From contig JAYSWB010000042.1 in assembly GCA_043718245.1 (NCBI GenBank), forward strand, positions 1 to 39,441: DNA of 39,441 nucleotides, read 5' to 3'. Below, piece by piece: positions 31,790-39,357 of this stretch (the first letter of the stretch is position 1; every line of letters starts with the position of its first letter). Position numbers and translations under genes: made by a program. Source of the DNA: JBAXAB01 sp043718245 (GTDB lineage: Bacteria; Patescibacteriota; Minisyncoccia; Phycocordibacterales; CAIZLB01). The notes under the pieces are model-generated. The model was not told where the DNA came from and did no database searches. It was given only the letters and a program-made list of their open reading frames with translations.

Positions 31790-32260
31790 ATGACAGACAT
31801 TAAAGCAAAAGACTTAACAAAAGTGGCACCTAGAAATGCCTACGAAATGATGGGTGGTTTTGCGATCATCGCAAGAACAATAGACAAATGCCGAGCTCTC
31901 ATTGGGGGAAACATCGGGGAATTTCATTTTGATTGCCCAGTAGATAGTATGCTTTTCAAGTTTAAGGGCATCAATGGTGCGGATTTTAAGGCTTATGTGG
32001 CTGAAGGTCATACTGATGAGGAAATTGCAGAATGGGTCAAGAACAGCGGTATTCAGAAAACAGATGATGAGATAAAGGCGTGGTCAGACAGCTTCAAGAG
32101 TGATTTCTCCTACTCAACAGACCCACAAAAGAAGGACTGGTTTCTTGGTGAATGTACACGACTTGGTCTTGATGCAGAGAAGACTACATTGTTTGACATG
32201 CTAGATGCAGATGATAAAACAATAGGATCAGCGAATCCGCAGGTTTGTGCGATAGATTAG
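31790..32260 (+). CDS. DUF5069 domain protein
   Basis: The 156-residue protein matches the DUF5069 pattern: KDLTKVAPRNAYEMMGGF near the start, ARTIDKCRALIGGNIGEFHFDCPVD, and a C-terminal part with WSDSF and a final helix. The family is widespread and of unknown biochemical function. The protein is soluble with no signal peptide. The leader of about 30 nt lacks a Shine-Dalgarno sequence. Confidence 0.85.
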   Translation: MTDIKAKDLTKVAPRNAYEMMGGFAIIARTIDKCRALIGGNIGEFHFDCPVDSMLFKFKGINGADFKAYVAEGHTDEEIAEWVKNSGIQKTDDEIKAWSDSFKSDFSYSTDPQKKDWFLGECTRLGLDAEKTTLFDMLDADDKTIGSANPQVCAID

Positions 32261-32290
32261 TAAACTGCTGTAATGAATTATAATAGGCTT

Positions 32291-33058
32291 ATGAAAAACA
32301 AAATCCTCGCACCCATCGCAGTCGCAATCTTTATAATTTTAGTAATCGCCGGTTTTAAGTCGTTTAACTCTGCACCTGTAACTTTATCAAACACCCTACC
32401 TATGTATGGGGCTTCAAGCTTTAAGCAGTACATTTCTAAGCGAAGTCCTGAAATGAAGGCTACCGATGAGGCTTTTATTCTTGAAGTGACAGCCTCTACC
32501 ACAAAAGAAGAGGCTATTAAAAAAATAATTAATTTGGGTTGGAGTAATATTTCTCGAAATGATCTTGATGCTGGAATGGAGAACTTTAATCAAGTCTGGC
32601 TATTAGACCAAGATAATTTTAATGTACAGTGGGGCTACGGTGCAGTTTTGGGAATTAAAGGTGAACTTCAAAAATCCGCAGACTATTTTGATAAGGCAAT
32701 AGAAATGTATTCGGAAGTAAAAGCCGTTACAGAAAAAGATTACCTGCCACTTTGGAATGATTCAGCCCTGAGTTTCGTAAACCTATCCGAATCATATTTG
32801 AAGACAAATGAGAAGACTGCAAAAAAATATGCCAGTAAGGCGATCAAGCTGTTGGAAGATTCTCTCGAACAAAGAGCTGGCTTGTCAAAAAGGACGGTTA
32901 TGCAAGAGGCGTTTTTGCTTTCAGTAGCTTACTTTAATTTAGGTGACTATAAGACAGCATGGGGAATATATAACCAAGCGGTGACGGAATTTCCTGAAAT
33001 AAAGGCAGATTCGGATGGAGCGGCATTTGAGAAAATGCTGGCAGAGAAGGGGGTTTAG
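32291..33058 (+). CDS. Membrane-anchored TPR-like protein
   Basis: From the ATG at 32291 the protein has 255 residues: an N-terminal membrane anchor (MKNKILAPIAVAIFIILVIAG), then helical repeats resembling tetratricopeptide repeats (FNQVWLLDQDNFNVQWGYGAVLGIKGELQ...; SYLKTNEKTAKKYASKAIKLL; AYFNLGDYKTAWGIYNQAV). It is probably a protein-binding scaffold at the membrane. I moved the start 6 codons in from 32273 because TATAAT (32279-32284) overlaps the upstream ATG region and predicts a leaderless mRNA at 32291. Confidence 0.75.
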   Translation: MKNKILAPIAVAIFIILVIAGFKSFNSAPVTLSNTLPMYGASSFKQYISKRSPEMKATDEAFILEVTASTTKEEAIKKIINLGWSNISRNDLDAGMENFNQVWLLDQDNFNVQWGYGAVLGIKGELQKSADYFDKAIEMYSEVKAVTEKDYLPLWNDSALSFVNLSESYLKTNEKTAKKYASKAIKLLEDSLEQRAGLSKRTVMQEAFLLSVAYFNLGDYKTAWGIYNQAVTEFPEIKADSDGAAFEKMLAEKGV

Positions 33059-33067
33059 GCTTGCCCT

Positions 33068-33089
33068 CGAACAAATGTTCGAATATAAT
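33068..33089 (+). promoter_or_regulatory. LexA (SOS) box and -10 element of the lexA operon
   Basis: CGAACAAATGTTCG (33068-33081) fits the Gram-positive LexA consensus CGAACRNRYGTTYG exactly and lies within TCGAAC/GTTCGA arms. TATAAT follows at 33084-33089, seven bases before the GTG start. LexA bound here would block its own promoter. Confidence 0.88.
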
Positions 33090-33095
33090 TGATCG

Positions 33096-33653
33096 GTGGA
33101 TTACAAGCAAAAAATTCTAAATTACTATAGAAATTATAAACGCATGCCTTCTGTTTCAGAAGTCATGAAGGTTTGTGGTTTTACCTCGCGCAGTTCCGCC
33201 TTTTATCAAATTGAAAAGTTGATTAAAGAAGGCGTAATCGAAAAAGATTCCAAGGGAAAAGTTATTCCCAAAAATTTACATGAATTAAAACTGGTTGGAA
33301 ATATTCGCGCAGGATTTGCTTCACCTGCAGAGGATGAATTGGCAGATACGATTTCAATTGGTGAATACATGATCGGTCACAAAGAATCCAGCTTTATTTT
33401 AAAAGTTGATGGGGATTCGATGATTGATGCTGGAATCCTCGAAGGTGACATGGTAATTTTTGAACGTGGCAGAGACCCAAAAAATGGGGACATTGTAGTT
33501 GCGCTGACGGAGGACGGTTACACTTTAAAATATTTGAAAAGTACCAAGGATGGGATTTATTTAAAAGCCGCGAACTCTGATTATCCGAATATTTATCCAA
33601 AGGAAGGCCAGATTATTGGGGTGGTTACTGCGTCATTTCGAAAATATGTATAA
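33096..33653 (+). CDS. lexA: LexA repressor (SOS response)
   Basis: The 185-residue protein has an N-terminal winged helix (about 1-60, with SVSEVMKVCGFTSRSSAFYQI) and a C-terminal S24 autoprotease. The cleavage site is Ala72-Gly73 (NIRAGFASPAED), the nucleophile Ser108 (VDGDSMID) and the general base Lys145 (YTLKYLK). On DNA damage RecA filaments trigger self-cleavage and derepression. Translation starts at GTG 33096, almost at the transcript start. It overlaps the polymerase gene by 8 bases. Confidence 0.94.
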   Translation: MDYKQKILNYYRNYKRMPSVSEVMKVCGFTSRSSAFYQIEKLIKEGVIEKDSKGKVIPKNLHELKLVGNIRAGFASPAEDELADTISIGEYMIGHKESSFILKVDGDSMIDAGILEGDMVIFERGRDPKNGDIVVALTEDGYTLKYLKSTKDGIYLKAANSDYPNIYPKEGQIIGVVTASFRKYV

Positions 33654-34878
33654 AGTAATCGTACATTTTGATGGTGATTCTTTTTTTGCGTCAGTCGAGC
33701 AAGTTTTAAATTATAAATTAAAAGGTAAGCCGCTGGTTACAGGGGCCGAGCGTGGAGCGATCACCTCCGCCAGTATTGAAGCTAAAAAAATGGGAGTGGG
33801 TCGCGGGATTTCGCTTCGCGATGCGAGAAAACTTTGTCCAAAGTTGTTGGTGGTACCATCAAATTATATGGCCTATTCAATTTTTGCGAGGAGGATGTAC
33901 AAAATTGTTCGAGAATTCACATCCGATGTAGAAGAATACAGTATTGATGAATGTTTTGCGGATATTACGGGGCTGGATAAGAAATATAAAAAGTCGTATG
34001 AGGAAATTGCGCTTATGATTAAAGGAAAGCTAGAAAAAAATTTAGGCGTAACCTTTGGTGTTGGGTTGGGTCCAAATAAAGTTCTGGCCAAAGCCGCTTC
34101 AAAACATCGAAAGCCTGCGGGGTTTACTTCCATTTTTAAAGAAGATTTAGAAGTATTTTTAAAAAATATTCCGGTTGGAAAATTGTGGGGTATTGGGGTG
34201 AAGACTGCAATATATTTGAATAAACGAGGGGTTGTAACGGCGCTTGATTTTAGAGAGAAGACGGAAGGGTGGCTTGCTGATAATGATTTGGCGAAACCGT
34301 ACAAGGAAATGTGGATGGAACTTCATGGGCAGTTTGTGAAAAGCTTGACTATTGAGCATGAAGTTGCAAAATCAATTATCCAATCTAGAACTTTTAGGCC
34401 AGCTTCAAGTGATGCAAAAGTGGTTATGATGCAACTTTCAAAAAATATTCAGGGCGCCTGCTCTCACGCTCGAAGATTAAAATTAAGAGCTGGTAGAGCG
34501 AGATTTTATTTAAAGACTCAAGAGTTCAGTTATAGGGGTTTTGAAATTGAAATGAGTGTAGCGACAGCGACGCCAATGGAAATATTGAAGTTGGTGAGAG
34601 AAAATTTTCATAAAGTTTATAGAAGTGGTGTTCTTTATCGTGCAACCGGGGTTTGTTTGTACTCTCTTATTCCTGAAGGAAAGGCATCGGTTGATTTGTT
34701 TGGTGAGAGTGTGAAGGCGGATAGAAATGTCAAGATTTTTGAAGCGGTTGATAGGATGAGTCGCAAGTTCGGGAAGGATACGGTTTTTTTAGGGAGTGGG
34801 ATGCAGGTGATGGGAGGTGCGCGGCGGGAGGGTCTCCTTGTTGGAGAGAAGGTGTTGGAGTTGCCGGTGGTGGGGTGA
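33646..34878 (+). CDS. dinB: Y-family translesion DNA polymerase (Pol IV/DinB-like)
   Basis: The 410-residue protein shows the Y-family active site: HFDGDSFFASVEQ (first metal-binding Asp and steric gate region), YSIDECFADITGL with the catalytic SIDE motif, and the helix-hairpin-helix thumb (VGLGPNKVLAKAASKHRKPAG; GIGVKTAIYLNKRG), followed by the little-finger domain. It copies past DNA lesions. The start ATG lies inside the end of lexA (ATGTATAA), so it is coupled to lexA and under the LexA box. A terminator follows at 34912. Confidence 0.94.
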   Translation: MYKVIVHFDGDSFFASVEQVLNYKLKGKPLVTGAERGAITSASIEAKKMGVGRGISLRDARKLCPKLLVVPSNYMAYSIFARRMYKIVREFTSDVEEYSIDECFADITGLDKKYKKSYEEIALMIKGKLEKNLGVTFGVGLGPNKVLAKAASKHRKPAGFTSIFKEDLEVFLKNIPVGKLWGIGVKTAIYLNKRGVVTALDFREKTEGWLADNDLAKPYKEMWMELHGQFVKSLTIEHEVAKSIIQSRTFRPASSDAKVVMMQLSKNIQGACSHARRLKLRAGRARFYLKTQEFSYRGFEIEMSVATATPMEILKLVRENFHKVYRSGVLYRATGVCLYSLIPEGKASVDLFGESVKADRNVKIFEAVDRMSRKFGKDTVFLGSGMQVMGGARREGLLVGEKVLELPVVG

Positions 34879-34911
34879 TATATTTAAATGCAAATAGTAG
34901 GAAGTCTAAAA

Positions 34912-34953
34912 AAAACGTAAATTTAGCCTATTTTTAGGTACAATTTACGTTTT
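34912..34953 (+). terminator. Intrinsic terminator after the lexA-dinB operon
   Basis: AAAACGTAAATT (34912-34923) and AATTTACGTTTT (34942-34953) are perfectly complementary 12-bp arms around an 18-base loop. The stem ends in Ts on both strands, so it may act in both directions. Confidence 0.75.
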
Positions 34954-35011
34954 ATTGAGAAACAAGGTGGACTGTTCAACGGCTTCTATGGTGTGATATA
35001 CTGCTATATAT

Positions 35012-35335
35012 ATGAAAAATACGCTTAAAAAAGGCTTAGTTAGGCATATAATCTTTAAGGAAAAGGAAGACGACACCTGGTATGCGGTCGGCTTAGAATT
35101 TAATATTGTAGTAGAGGGAGATTCTCCAGAAGTAGCGTATTTTAATCTCCAAGAAGCGATCGCAGGGTATGTAGAATCATTAAATAAATCTAAAATTGGA
35201 GGATTAAGAACAGACCACCTTTTAAACCAAAAGCCTGATTCTGACTATGAAAATCTCTGGACAATTCTTAACGGAAATAAGCCAATTCCATCACCATATC
35301 AGCAGATTCACTCTTTTGGTCATCTAGTCGTATAA
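35012..35335 (+). CDS. hicB: HicB-family antitoxin
   Basis: The 107-residue protein has the HicB partial RNase H-like pattern: IIFKEKEDDTWYAVGLEFNI, VVEGDSPEVAYFNLQEAIAGYVES. HicB neutralises the HicA toxin by direct binding and usually represses the operon. TGATATACT ends ten bases before the ATG, so the mRNA has almost no leader. hicB precedes hicA, the order used in this subgroup. Confidence 0.87.
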   Translation: MKNTLKKGLVRHIIFKEKEDDTWYAVGLEFNIVVEGDSPEVAYFNLQEAIAGYVESLNKSKIGGLRTDHLLNQKPDSDYENLWTILNGNKPIPSPYQQIHSFGHLVV

Positions 35336-35344
35336 AAATATACT

Positions 35345-35578
35345 ATGCCGAATGGAATAAAGAATTGGACCTTCGATGATGTTGTTAAGTTCCTAAAAGA
35401 AAATGGCTTTAGATATAATTATACCCGTGCAAGTCACCACTACTATATAGGTTCAAGCCAGGGAATTTTGAGACAGGTCACTGTGGCCTTTCATGGTAAG
35501 AAAACTATAAAACCAAGAACTATGAAAAGTATAATTCTCCAATCAGGGATACCGAAAGAGGTTTGGTTTGGAAAATAG
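35345..35578 (+). CDS. hicA: HicA-family mRNA interferase toxin
   Basis: The 77-residue protein has the double-stranded RNA-binding-like fold of HicA: NWTFDDVVKFLKENGFRYN, RASHHYYIGS with the catalytic His (31 or 32), and QVTVAFHGKKTIKPRTMKSIILQSG. HicA cleaves mRNAs when free of HicB. It begins 9 bases after hicB. Its last codons overlap the broken phosphatase gene, which suggests the pair arrived by insertion or recombination there. Confidence 0.9.
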   Translation: MPNGIKNWTFDDVVKFLKENGFRYNYTRASHHYYIGSSQGILRQVTVAFHGKKTIKPRTMKSIILQSGIPKEVWFGK

Positions 35579-35898
35579 GCCGATCATTCAGGAAAGAATG
35601 CTTCGTGAATGCGATTATGGCGATCTTACCCAGCATCCAAGTGAGGAGGTGGATGGTGAGAAGCTTAAGCGGCTTCATGTGCCGTTTCCAAATGGTGAAA
35701 GTTACGATGATACGACGGTTCGTAGAAGCGCGTTCTTGGAGGATTTGGTGAAGAATTATGATGGGAAAAGTGTTATGATAATAGGGCATAGGGCGACTCA
35801 GTATGGGTTGGATCATTTGATTAATGGGGGTGGGGATGGAGGAGTTGGTGACGAAGAAGTTTAAGTGGCAAGGTGGGTGGAAATATGTTATCAATTAA
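35568..35898 (+). pseudogene. Truncated, frameshifted histidine phosphatase gene
   Basis: The reading frame begins mid-protein (RPIIQERMLRECDYGDL) and continues to VMIIGHRATQYGLDHLING, the C-terminal half of a phosphoglycerate-mutase-like histidine phosphatase. The N-terminal RHG catalytic motif is missing. After LING the frame changes: the expected end (MEELVTKKFKWQGGWKY) is present one frame over, from ATG 35836 to TAA 35896-35898. Removing one G from the GGGGG run near 35826-35830 restores a continuous C-terminus. The upstream half was probably lost where hicA now ends. Confidence 0.8.
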
Positions 35899-35908
35899 AT
35901 AAAAATTT

Positions 35909-36709
35909 ATGCCACAAAATATAGGAGAGGAAAACGAGATATTTTTAAAGACATTCCTTTTAATGATGTATGCGACTGGGAAGCCTATTGAGGGGGGTCA
36001 TGGGATAGGTCTGATAACATCCTTAAGATTTTCACCCGAAGGTGAATTGCCTAAATGGAATCCAAAATATGCTGACTATTTAAAAAATAGAGATTATTTA
36101 AAATTGAAGAAGATTTTTCCAAAATCAACAACTAACGCTAAAGCAGATCTAGAAATTAATAGGATTAAATACAGTGTAAAAACTTCTCTGGGGGCCAGAC
36201 CAGCGATTGTAAATCACACAAGTCGACGTGGTTTTTTAAGGATTTATAAATCATTAGAATTAGATATTTCCCCCTTGGATAGGATTATAGACGAGTATTG
36301 GAAAAGAAGAATTAAAGGAATAATTAAAGAAGACGTAAGCAATCAAGATGTTAATTCCCCATTTAAGGACCATAAGGATTATTTAAAACCTGTAATTGAG
36401 TATTTTTTGTTTACTGGTACTGGTTCTAAAGATTCAAGCTTTCCTGCGGACGAAATGTTTATTTTTGATCAGCCAGAAAATATGAATAGTTACAAGATTT
36501 TAAATAAATCTCAAGCGGTAGATATAATTTGGGACAAACTAGTCTTCTCTGTTAGAAGTAAAAAAGGAATGCCTTTCAGGGAGGATTCTAATGGTAAAAA
36601 ATACAGTACTTACATTTTGCCAGATCATGACGACATGGCCCTTTGGGTTAGATTTTATCCTGAGGGAAGTGAGTTTCCAAAAGGTGCTTTACATATTAGG
36701 TACGAATAG
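35909..36709 (+). CDS. Probable type II restriction endonuclease
   Basis: I infer the function mostly from position: the gene converges on a C5-cytosine methyltransferase with a 14-base overlap. The 266-residue protein is soluble. The segment KADLEINRIKYSVKTSLGA could be a variant PD-(D/E)XK core (Asp, then S-V-K), which is followed by basic and hydrophobic stretches. Residue spacing is compatible with known type II enzymes that use SVK/SIK in place of ExK, but I cannot name the family or the recognition site. Confidence 0.6.
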   Translation: MPQNIGEENEIFLKTFLLMMYATGKPIEGGHGIGLITSLRFSPEGELPKWNPKYADYLKNRDYLKLKKIFPKSTTNAKADLEINRIKYSVKTSLGARPAIVNHTSRRGFLRIYKSLELDISPLDRIIDEYWKRRIKGIIKEDVSNQDVNSPFKDHKDYLKPVIEYFLFTGTGSKDSSFPADEMFIFDQPENMNSYKILNKSQAVDIIWDKLVFSVRSKKGMPFREDSNGKKYSTYILPDHDDMALWVRFYPEGSEFPKGALHIRYE

Positions 36710-37571
36710 ATTCAAGTGTTTGAATTATCTCTTTTGCTACTGCCTGAATTGCATTCACAGCCACACTATTTCCCAACTGTTTCATTGCTTGTGTTTCTGA
36801 AACTGGAAATTTAAAATTTTTAGGAAATCCCTGCATTAGTTTTCCTTCTTCTGGACCTAAACGTCTTACTTTTCCATCCACTAGATAAGAATCCCAATTA
36901 CGACGATCGTTGATTGTTGAACCTCTACCTCCACAGCGGAGAGTAAAGCCTACTTCTCTATTACATTTTCCACCCCAGATATCTGACATTGTTTTTTTTA
37001 GTTTAATTGGTGGGGGGAAGTTAAAATTTATATTTTTGTCCCTAAACCCAACCATGAACAAACGGGGTCTTAATTGAGGTAATCCATATTCACTAGCTTT
37101 GACTATTTTATAATAAAATGAGTAGCCCAGTTCCTCTTCAATAACTTTTTTAATAGTTGAGAAAGTTTTACCACCATCATGATTTAAAAGACCTCTTACG
37201 TTTTCAATAAAAAAAGCTCTTGGCTTTTTTATTTTTAATATTTCAACTATGTTGAAGAAAAGAGTACCACGAGTATCTGCAAATCCTTTTCTAAACCCCG
37301 CCTGGCTGAATGGCTGGCAAGGAAAACCACCAGTTAAAATATCAAAATCAGGAATTTCATTTTTTATATCTTTTATTGTATTTATATCTCCAATAAAATT
37401 CTTGTTAAATAATCCAGGGTTTGATTTCTTGAAATTTTCAATATAAGTTTTTCTAGCAGAAGCATCCCATTCAGATGCAAATACACATTCAGCACCAATG
37501 TTATCAAAAGCCATATGAAAGCCTCCGATTCCTGCAAATAAGTCTATTATTTTGTACTTCTTTTTTGCCAT
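36696..37571 (-). CDS. C5-cytosine DNA methyltransferase
   Basis: From the ATG at 37571 the enzyme has 291 residues with all key motifs: I DLFAGIGGFHMAF, IV GGFPCQPFSQAG with catalytic Cys85, VI FFIENVRG, VIII LPQLRPRLFMVG, IX RLGPEEGKLMQGFP and X QLGNSVAVNAIQAV. It is small, with a short target-recognition segment around TLRCGGRGSTINDRRNWD. The start is set by the extended -10 TGCTATAAT (37591-37583, minus strand), which overlaps the further upstream frame. It should protect host DNA from the convergent endonuclease. Confidence 0.95.
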   Translation of the reverse strand: MAKKKYKIIDLFAGIGGFHMAFDNIGAECVFASEWDASARKTYIENFKKSNPGLFNKNFIGDINTIKDIKNEIPDFDILTGGFPCQPFSQAGFRKGFADTRGTLFFNIVEILKIKKPRAFFIENVRGLLNHDGGKTFSTIKKVIEEELGYSFYYKIVKASEYGLPQLRPRLFMVGFRDKNINFNFPPPIKLKKTMSDIWGGKCNREVGFTLRCGGRGSTINDRRNWDSYLVDGKVRRLGPEEGKLMQGFPKNFKFPVSETQAMKQLGNSVAVNAIQAVAKEIIQTLESIRT

Positions 37572-37616
37572 TTTATCGAGCAATTATAGCATTTTAGAAG
37601 TCGTAGTAGTCTTTAA

Positions 37617-37826
37617 ACTGTTGGTTTTTCATGGCTTAATGATGATTGGGCCTTGAATGGGTATGATATATTGAGGTGGTTGTATGATAGTAAGTAAGAC
37701 TGGACTTTGTTGGCTGAAAGGAATGAGATTTTCGACAGAATGATAACCACTCGTGGGATGAAAGGTTGCTATGTATACTTTGAAGACAAGGAAACAGAAA
37801 CTTATTTTAGAAATTGCATGAAGTAA
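37617..37826 (+). pseudogene. Gene remnant with an in-frame stop
   Basis: One plus-strand frame reads like real protein across a TAA at 37695-37697: before it ...DDWALNGYDILRWLYDSK, after it DWTLLAERNEIFDRMITTR and a tail (YVYFEDKETETYFRN) to a final stop at 37824-37826. No start codon with a usable context is present upstream. I do not recognise the family. It ends 7 bases before the HAD gene. Confidence 0.45.
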
Positions 37827-37833
37827 ACTTTCC

Positions 37834-38430
37834 ATGAAAAAATCCCCCCTCACTATCGGCATAGACCTCGACGACGTGCTCCTCGACTTCAACACCTCAC
37901 TCTGTGAATATCACAACAGTACCTATGGCACTTCCTATAAACTGTCCGACATCGTCAACTACCACTTCGAACACGTCTGGAACATCCCAGCTGACATAGT
38001 CATCGACCGCATTGCCGACTTCTACCAACACGAACTACATTGGAATTCGAACCCTATCCCTGATGCTATTTCATCCATAAAAAAACTTCTCTCTCAAAAC
38101 CACCGCCTCGTTATAGTCACCGCCAAGCCTGATACCTTGAAAGATAAGACACACGAATGGCTTCAAAAGCACTATGGAGACGCCTTTCATTCGGTGCATT
38201 TTGTCGGGTCATATCACAGCAATATTAATGGTAAAAAGCGTACCAAGCGCGAAGTGTGTGATGAATTGGGAGTGCACATATTTATTGAGGATTCGATGGA
38301 AAATGCGATGAATATTGCGAGTGATGGGAGGCAGGTTTTTCTCTTGGACAAGCCGTGGAATCAAGGGGAATTGAGTGGGAATATTAAGAGGGTAAAGGGG
38401 TGGGAGGAGGTGATTGAAGTTTTGGGGTAG
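37834..38430 (+). CDS. HAD-family 5'-nucleotidase (NT5C-type)
   Basis: The 198-residue protein has the four HAD motifs: I IDLDDVLLD (nucleophile Asp11, Asp13), II VTAKPD, III the Lys in RTKREVCDEL and IV FIEDSMENA. The short cap and overall length fit the NT5C/YqfW group, which dephosphorylates (deoxy)ribonucleotides, so a nucleotide-pool role is likely. Codon use in the first 200 bases is richer in C than in the later part, which is unusual. Confidence 0.85.
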   Translation: MKKSPLTIGIDLDDVLLDFNTSLCEYHNSTYGTSYKLSDIVNYHFEHVWNIPADIVIDRIADFYQHELHWNSNPIPDAISSIKKLLSQNHRLVIVTAKPDTLKDKTHEWLQKHYGDAFHSVHFVGSYHSNINGKKRTKREVCDELGVHIFIEDSMENAMNIASDGRQVFLLDKPWNQGELSGNIKRVKGWEEVIEVLG

Positions 38431-38501
38431 GGCCACCTTGAGATGCTAAATTGGATATCGCAAATTGTGACTTCCAATACTAGCTTAGAGGGTCTATGGA
38501 C

Positions 38502-38534
38502 AATCTTGAGGTCACAAATTGTGACCTCAAGATT
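38502..38534. repeat. 33-bp palindrome, copy 1
   Basis: The 16-bp arms AATCTTGAGGTCACAA and TTGTGACCTCAAGATT are perfectly complementary around one central A. No T run follows, so a terminator role is unlikely. Confidence 0.9.
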
Positions 38535-38566
38535 TAAATTGTTGCAAAATAAGGCTATTTTGCCAT

Positions 38567-38593
38567 CTTGAGGTCACAAATTGTGACCTCAAG
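38567..38593. repeat. 27-bp palindrome, copy 2
   Basis: The core is identical to copy 1: CTTGAGGTCACAA / TTGTGACCTCAAG around one A. A third, degenerate trace (CAAATTGTGACTTCC) lies at about 38461-38475. Confidence 0.9.
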
Positions 38594-38757
38594 GTTAATT
38601 CAGGTTTTCTTTATGTAGGGACAAAAAATATAAATAAAGCGGTTAAACGAAATCCTGACAGATTCTCATGTGTATTCTGTCGTCAAACAATTGATTAATG
38701 AGCCGACAAAACCGAAAGAACCGATGGGTTTTAGAGTGAATAACAAAAAATAAAAAA

Positions 38758-38777
38758 CCGCACGAATTCTCGTACGG
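38758..38777 (-). terminator. Intrinsic terminator after the secreted protein gene
   Basis: CCGTACGA / TCGTGCGG (minus strand, one wobble pair) with a 4-base loop is followed by TTTTTTATTTTTT. It ends the minus-strand transcript of the gene at 38825-39214. Confidence 0.8.
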
Positions 38778-38824
38778 ACTAGACCTATTTGGAGCCGGTT
38801 TAATTGGGGCTTGTGAGTCGGGAA

Positions 38825-39214
38825 CTACTTCCGCTTTTGATTGAATAGCAAGATGCCCTGTTTTTTCCTCGGGAAGAGGATATTGATAGACATTGCTTTG
38901 CTCTCGATCATGCGGACTGCATAGTCCTCGACGATTTTTCCAAGTTTCTCCTTGTAATCCTTCTCGCTCACGATTCCGCTTGCCTTTGAAATGGCCTCGG
39001 TGATTTCCTTCTGCATGTTACTCATAGCATCCGCGTTCGCCTCTGGCAGGGCTGAAAAGACAATGCTCATGACGGGGAGTGCCGGCGGTACATCCCAAGG
39101 GTTGTACATGTGGATGGTCAGGTTCACCCGTTTGACCTCTGTCTCGATGCCTGCGTTCAAGGTGAGGGGGCAAAGGGCGATGAGGGCGATGATGAGGTAC
39201 TTGATGGTTTTCAT
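38825..39214 (-). CDS. Secreted hypothetical protein, 129 residues
   Basis: The N-terminus MKTIKYLIIALIALCPLTLNAG is a signal peptide with probable cleavage after NA-G or LNA. The mature 108 residues are mixed beta and helical, ending in a basic tail (FPRKKQGILLFNQKRK). The family is not recognised. On the minus strand a TGATACT -10-like box lies about 45 bases upstream. With its own terminator it is a single-gene unit, like the small genes at the left edge, and shares their more G+C-rich composition. Confidence 0.65.
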   Translation of the reverse strand: MKTIKYLIIALIALCPLTLNAGIETEVKRVNLTIHMYNPWDVPPALPVMSIVFSALPEANADAMSNMQKEITEAISKASGIVSEKDYKEKLGKIVEDYAVRMIESKAMSINILFPRKKQGILLFNQKRK

Positions 39215-39357
39215 AGTGCTGAGTTTCTGTGTGGTTGTGGTGGTTGGTTTTAGCCGTAGTATCAGAAAGTAAACTTAAGTTACTCGCTGAATTCTACGGC
39301 CAACCAATGAAAAAATCTTTTAATAGAATACAATGTTTAAGTAATTCAGTCAAATAA
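39215..39357. other. Intergenic region at the right edge
   Basis: No gene is evident. It contains the probable minus-strand promoter of the secreted protein gene and a plus-strand TACAAT near 39330. Confidence 0.4.

Larger units (their letters stand above)
38443..38753 (+). pseudogene. Decayed ORF6N-domain (phage anti-repressor-like) gene
   Basis: Fragments in two frames spell out parts of an ORF6N protein. LYVGTKNINKAVKRNPDRF (about 38607-38664) matches the N-terminal 'LY-V-T--LN-AVKRN--RF' motif. HVYSVVKQLINEPTKPKEP followed by MGFRV (ending at TAA 38751-38753) matches the family's C-terminus. The middle is lost, apparently by a deletion joining DRF to the C-terminal part. Upstream, ILRSQIVTSR occurs twice and SQIVTS once, resembling the family's central motif. 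ORF6N proteins are phage or plasmid regulators. Confidence 0.7.

Noticed and set aside
37629..37895. 88-codon minus-strand ORF before the HAD gene
   Set aside because: It overlaps the HAD start and looks less protein-like than the plus-strand remnant, with an unusual Pro/Ile-rich tail.
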